From IMG/VR virus record IMGVR_UViG_3300037153_000161, positions 1-23,832 of that record: a stretch of 23,832 nucleotides of DNA; one strand, 5' to 3'. A model generated the notes under the pieces. That model saw only the letters and a list, made by a program, of their open reading frames with translations, made no database searches and had not been told where the DNA came from. The stretch's first letter is position 1; the number at the start of each line of letters is the position of its first letter. Of this stretch, positions 21,674 to 23,832 are shown piece after piece. The stretch comes from a virus. Both the position numbers and the translations under genes were made by a program.

Positions 21674-21978
21674 GAGTGCTTGTCCCCTAAATCCTGTCGC
21701 TCGTAGGCGTTACGAGATTTACGTAATTTTCTCGAAGACGCTTACGAAAGCTCGCCGAATCCGCGCATTCTCTCAGCAAATCCGCCACTCGCGAAAAACT
21801 GACCGCGCGTGCGTTTGCATGACCGCTCGTGCCGGCGCCGCACCAGTGAACGATCGCGATGTCTAACAAGCCTCGGCCTCGAGCTCGGCCGTCTCGGCGG
21901 CGCCAGGAGGCGCGCGAACCGTCGCGACGGTCGACTCTCGAGGCCGTCGGCGATCGTTCACGCTGCGCCACGCCAGCC
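21674..21978. other. AT-rich, inverted-repeat-rich intergenic region
   Basis: About 300 bases without a convincing gene. It contains a hairpin CTCGTA/TACGAG (21700-21705 / 21711-21716, followed by ATTT), a second TTACGA (21742-21747) 32 bases after the one at 21710-21715, and a 12-bp inverted repeat GTGAACGATCGC 21846-21857 / 21950-21961. Nested in the latter are GGCCTCGAG 21875-21883 / CTCGAGGCC 21937-21945 and a 14-bp palindrome 21918-21931. Likely holds the late promoter and possibly further attP or control elements. Read as coding DNA, the short ORFs here have codon use unlike the rest of the phage. Confidence 0.55.
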
Positions 21979-22200
21979 ATGCCGCCGGCCTTTCTGAGCA
22001 GTGATCCGAGTGTGCGACGACTGACGCCGGACGGGACGCGGTACGGGATGGTGATCTCCGACGCGGAGGTCGGCGATCTCGCCGCCGGGATCGTCCCGCA
22101 GACGCTCGTCGCGATCTGTCGGATGTGGCTCGAAGATGTGGACGAGGCCTACCGCCGGCTCGCCGATCGGCCGTACGCCCCACGGAGGGCTCGAGGATGA
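21979..22200 (+). CDS. Hypothetical protein (73 aa)
   Basis: First gene of the rightward chain after the integration region. The protein-like part starts at ATG 21979 (MPPAFLSSDPSVRRLTPDGTRYGMV), continues with ISDAEVGDLAAGIVPQTLVAICRMWLEDVDEAYRRL and ends Arg-rich. A start at ATG 21859 would add 40 residues, mostly R, S and P, encoded with unusual codons over the inverted repeats, so I prefer 21979. No Shine-Dalgarno is clear for either. No family recognised. The 3' end overlaps the next ATG as ATGA. Confidence 0.55.
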   Translation: MPPAFLSSDPSVRRLTPDGTRYGMVISDAEVGDLAAGIVPQTLVAICRMWLEDVDEAYRRLADRPYAPRRARG

Positions 22201-22412
22201 GCGTCGTGCAACCGTTCGATCTCCAGGCGCTGCGCGTGGCGGGCCTCGAGCTGATCGTCGTCGATGTGGCGGCCGGGACGCTCGAGCTCCGGTTCGCGCA
22301 TACGACCGAAATCTGGCAACGGGTCGACGCCGGCGCCGCGGCGATCAGGGTCGCCAAGTATCTCCGCTCCTTCAATGGCGAGCTGTATGTCGGGCCGCGG
22401 GAGGCCGCATGA
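22197..22412 (+). CDS. Hypothetical protein (71 aa)
   Basis: ATG 22197 overlaps the previous TGA, and its own TGA overlaps the next ATG (ATGA at 22409-22412). Strand-helix pattern: MSVVQPFDLQALRVAGLELIVVDVAAGTLELRF, then HTTEIWQRVDAGAAAIRVAKYLRSFNGE. This resembles a small sheet with one helix. No known motif. The codon use and tight coupling say it is expressed; its role is unknown. Confidence 0.6.
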   Translation: MSVVQPFDLQALRVAGLELIVVDVAAGTLELRFAHTTEIWQRVDAGAAAIRVAKYLRSFNGELYVGPREAA

Positions 22413-22753
22413 CCGATCCGCGTGGCGCGGATGACGCGCCCGATCCGCCGATCGACGCGATCGATTTTTCATTTCGCACGGATACGCCGCACGGCGCCGG
22501 CGGGCCGACGACGCGGCTCGTCGTGGCCGGCCAGGATCTGACACGGTTCGCGCGCCGGGTCAATTTCACGGCCGATGTGCACAGCCTGAACACGGTCGAG
22601 CTCGAGCTCTACGCCGGTCGGGGCTTCGAACTGATTGCGCCGCTGTCGGTCGTCTACATTGCGATTTATCCGTTGCCCGGGTTCCGGCTCGTCGAGGATC
22701 GCGTCCCCGATCGCGTGATCTATCGCGTCGTGCCGGAGGATAGCGATCTATGA
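22409..22753 (+). CDS. Hypothetical beta-rich phage protein (114 aa)
   Basis: ATG 22409 is coupled to the upstream stop. After a D/P-rich start, residues about 35-90 follow a frequent phage pattern 'RLVVAGQDLTRFARRVNF.AD...LNTVELELYAGRGFEL', in which a 'G.D.T....R' turn is followed by two strands ending in 'TVELEL'. Such proteins are common in small gene clusters upstream of terminases and are uncharacterised. A beta-sandwich binding protein is plausible. Overlaps the next ATG at 22750. Confidence 0.62.
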   Translation: MTDPRGADDAPDPPIDAIDFSFRTDTPHGAGGPTTRLVVAGQDLTRFARRVNFTADVHSLNTVELELYAGRGFELIAPLSVVYIAIYPLPGFRLVEDRVPDRVIYRVVPEDSDL

Positions 22754-22899
22754 CCGCGGGCGCTCTCGGCATGAGGGCGGGCAACCGGTCGCGGGAACTC
22801 GACGTGGACAGCCCGATTCAATACGTTCCTGTCGGGATTGTTGAGCAACACCGTCGAAGTTGCGCGGCCGCCCGCGGTGCTCGAGGCTGCCGTCTATGA
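22750..22899 (+). CDS. Small hypothetical protein (49 aa)
   Basis: Starts at ATG 22750 in ATGA with the upstream stop and ends in TGA 22897-22899, itself inside ATGA with the next gene. The peptide has a SPIQYVPVGIVEQHRR centre and an Arg/Cys/Ala-rich tail. Nothing indicates a function. It is listed because without it the coupled chain would have an unexplained 142-base gap. It could also be a non-coding spacer. Confidence 0.4.
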   Translation: MTAGALGMRAGNRSRELDVDSPIQYVPVGIVEQHRRSCAAARGARGCRL

Positions 22900-23189
22900 A
22901 TGCCACGATCGAAGTTTTCGCGGCGTCGATTCAACGCGCGCAATGCAAGGGCTGCAAGGCCGCGATCGTCTGGGCCACGGTCGTGAGCTCAGGCCGTCAT
23001 ATGTGTTTCAACTCGATCAAGATCCTCGAGACGAAACTCGAGCGCGTCGCGCCGTTTCGCGTGATCAAAGTCGTGGATCGGACCTTGAATCACTGGGCGA
23101 CGTGTCCGCAGGCGGATCAATTTCGCCGGCGCGAGGATCGGAGTCTGCCCGGTACGCCACGAATGGCGGCCGTGCGGCGGCGAAAGTAG
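22896..23189 (+). CDS. Zinc-ribbon-like protein (97 aa)
   Basis: ATG 22896 overlaps the preceding stop. A metal site is visible as CKGC (C17, C20) near the N-terminus and HWATC (H66, C70) later, with the linking segment IVWATVVSSGRHMCFNS between strands. The pattern 'C.GC...I.W......HW.TCP.A..FR' is recurrent in small phage proteins and may bind nucleic acid or stabilise a fold. The C-terminus is basic. It precedes the membrane protein and HNH genes on the way to the terminase. Confidence 0.72.
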   Translation: MNATIEVFAASIQRAQCKGCKAAIVWATVVSSGRHMCFNSIKILETKLERVAPFRVIKVVDRTLNHWATCPQADQFRRREDRSLPGTPRMAAVRRRK

Positions 23190-23196
23190 CAGGGCA

Positions 23197-23328
23197 ATGG
23201 TCGCCATCGCGTACGCGCTGTGTTACCTGGCCGGCGTCGCCGGCGTCGTCGTGCTCGTGCTGCACGGCCACAGCATCTATGCCGGCGTGCTGCTCGTCGT
23301 GACGGTGGGGTTGCGATGGCTGCACTAA
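23197..23328 (+). CDS. Small two-helix membrane protein, holin-like candidate (43 aa)
   Basis: Reads from ATG 23197 to TAA 23326-23328. Almost the whole protein is hydrophobic: one helix at residues about 4-22 (AYALCYLAGVAGVVVLVL), a short polar turn HGHS and a second helix AGVLLVVTVGLRW. This is a two-pass hairpin with both ends on one side, as in very small class II holins. A weak GGG-type Shine-Dalgarno is at 23191-23194. Its end overlaps the HNH gene start by 13 bases. There is no lysis enzyme beside it, so the holin role is inference from topology. Confidence 0.6.
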   Translation: MVAIAYALCYLAGVAGVVVLVLHGHSIYAGVLLVVTVGLRWLH

Positions 23329-23696
23329 CGCAGCATCCGTGCGCGGCGCCCGGCTGCGCCGAGCTCCTGCCGGCCGGCGGGCCGAGCTACTGCCGGGCGC
23401 ATGCGCGGCGGCGGGATCACTACCGCGGATCGCAACGGGCGCGCGGCTATACGTGGCGATGGGAACAACGCCGGGCGCTCTTTCTGCAGCTCTACCCCTT
23501 GTGCGGGATGCGGCCTGGTGGCCGGCCGCCGGTGTCCTCGTCTTGCTGGGAGGCGCGACGTGTCACGCCGGCGACCGTGGTGGATCACGTCATCCCGCAC
23601 AAGGGCGACGCCGCGCTGATGTGGAATGAGGTCGAGAACTGGCAGGCGCTGTGCGCGCGCTGTCACGGCCTCAAGACCAATGCGGAACGAGGGTAG
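23316..23696 (+). CDS. HNH endonuclease (126 aa)
   Basis: A cysteine-rich N-terminus (CAAPGCAELL, YCRAH) is followed by the HNH core: VVDHVIPHKGD (D90, H91), NWQALCARCHGLKT (N108, C113, C116, H117), the classic beta-beta-alpha metal fold. The gene lies right upstream (over the contig ends) of the terminase, as in HK97-like phages whose HNH protein helps terminase cut cos DNA. This suggests cos-type packaging. Start taken at ATG 23316; upstream frame is non-coding-like. A homing endonuclease is less likely because of the placement and small size. Confidence 0.9.
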   Translation: MAALTQHPCAAPGCAELLPAGGPSYCRAHARRRDHYRGSQRARGYTWRWEQRRALFLQLYPLCGMRPGGRPPVSSSCWEARRVTPATVVDHVIPHKGDAALMWNEVENWQALCARCHGLKTNAERG

Positions 23697-23770
23697 ATGC
23701 TATGTTACGTGGCTGCCATCGTACGAAAACAAACGCCGGCCAATGAGCAGCTCTGATCGAAGGACTGGAC
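23697..23770. other. HNH-terminase-side gap; candidate cos/promoter region
   Basis: The 74-base gap between the HNH stop and ATG of the membrane protein (continuing as bases 1-65 at the other end). It is one of the few gaps above 50 bases near the terminase. It contains TACG/CGTA half-sites and an A-rich AAAACAAAC stretch. One 19-codon ORF (ATG 23697, TGA 23754-23756) crosses the contig join but is not convincing. Cos is expected near here from HNH/terS context; the precise site cannot be read. Confidence 0.35.
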
Positions 23771-23832
23771 ATGACGATGCAGACCGTTCAGTGGATCCTG
23801 ATCGTCGCTAACGGCGCGTCGATCGCGCTCTG
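23706..23832. repeat. Terminal direct repeat, right copy
   Basis: Exact copy of bases 1-127; see the left copy. It defines the circular junction at 23705/1. Confidence 0.93.
23771..23832 (+). CDS. Second, truncated copy of the membrane-protein gene start
   Basis: The ATG at 23771 and the following 20 codons repeat those at 66-127. The gene is cut only by the end of the contig; on the circular molecule it is complete (66-410). Confidence 0.9.
   Translation, partial: MTMQTVQWILIVANGASIAL

Noticed and set aside
21672-21866. 64-codon + strand ORF after the arm-type repeats
   Set aside because: Codon use and composition differ from phage genes, no Shine-Dalgarno, overlaps hairpins and inverted repeats; more likely regulatory DNA.
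1-23832. CRISPR arrays, insertion sequences, diversity-generating retroelements, restriction or toxin-antitoxin modules
   Set aside because: Looked for spaced repeats, transposase DDE motifs, reverse transcriptase YxDD motifs and methylase motifs in the plausible genes; none was seen.

Overview
The window is one complete small temperate tailed-phage genome (siphovirus type, HK97-like head). The first 127 bases recur exactly as the last 127 (1-127 = 23706-23832), so the molecule is a circle or circular permutation of 23,705 bp. The 127-base overlap looks like assembler overlap rather than a biological terminal repeat. Base composition is high GC (roughly two thirds), with strong CTC/GAG/GTC/ATC/ACG codon preference and many GATC tetramers. 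The phage-borne tRNA has no encoded CCA, which argues against a gammaproteobacterial host; beyond 'GC-rich bacterium, perhaps from soil' the host cannot be named.

Layout on the + strand, read round the circle. (1) 21979-23696 and 66-645: a tightly coupled chain of small genes (hypothetical proteins, a zinc-ribbon protein, three small membrane proteins) enclosing an HNH endonuclease just upstream of the terminase. (2) 649-2981: P27-type small terminase and large terminase. (3) 2993-5065: a ribbon-helix-helix protein, then one ORF that joins a prohead protease to the HK97-fold major capsid protein. (4) 5070-5138: a large hairpin, then the portal at 5149. (5) 6554-8682: a collagen-like/carbohydrate-binding-like protein and four connector/neck/tail-terminator genes chained by ATGA or GTGA overlaps. 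(6) 8698-15670: major tail protein, tail-assembly chaperone with an A9 slippery site that opens the -1 frame, tape measure (822 aa), a large hub/tip protein and a fibre-like protein.

15678-16654 is the lysogeny switch: an XRE-type repressor and a small protein on the - strand, plus a short + strand gene for a signal-peptide, cysteine-rich miniprotein whose ATG overlaps the ATG of the divergent gene. 16655-18130 is a minimal early/replication block: a hypothetical protein, a mini zinc-ribbon, a DUF1376 (YdaU-like) protein, a likely origin (11-bp iterons, a 14-bp palindrome, DnaA-box-like TGTGGAAAA sites) and a RusA-like resolvase. No polymerase, primase or helicase is recognisable. 18140-19804 is an accessory block of three genes including a large conserved phage TIM-barrel-like, glycosidase-like protein. 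19807-21620 is the integration module: Xis-like HTH protein, ribbon-helix-helix protein, tyrosine integrase, and a complete tRNA-Thr(CGT) converging on the integrase 3' end, followed by helically phased direct repeats that look like integrase arm sites.

Structural and late genes therefore probably form one rightward unit starting near 21.6-22.0 kb and running through the artificial contig ends to 15670. No classical endolysin was recognised. Lysis genes are probably among the small membrane proteins and the glycosidase-like protein.
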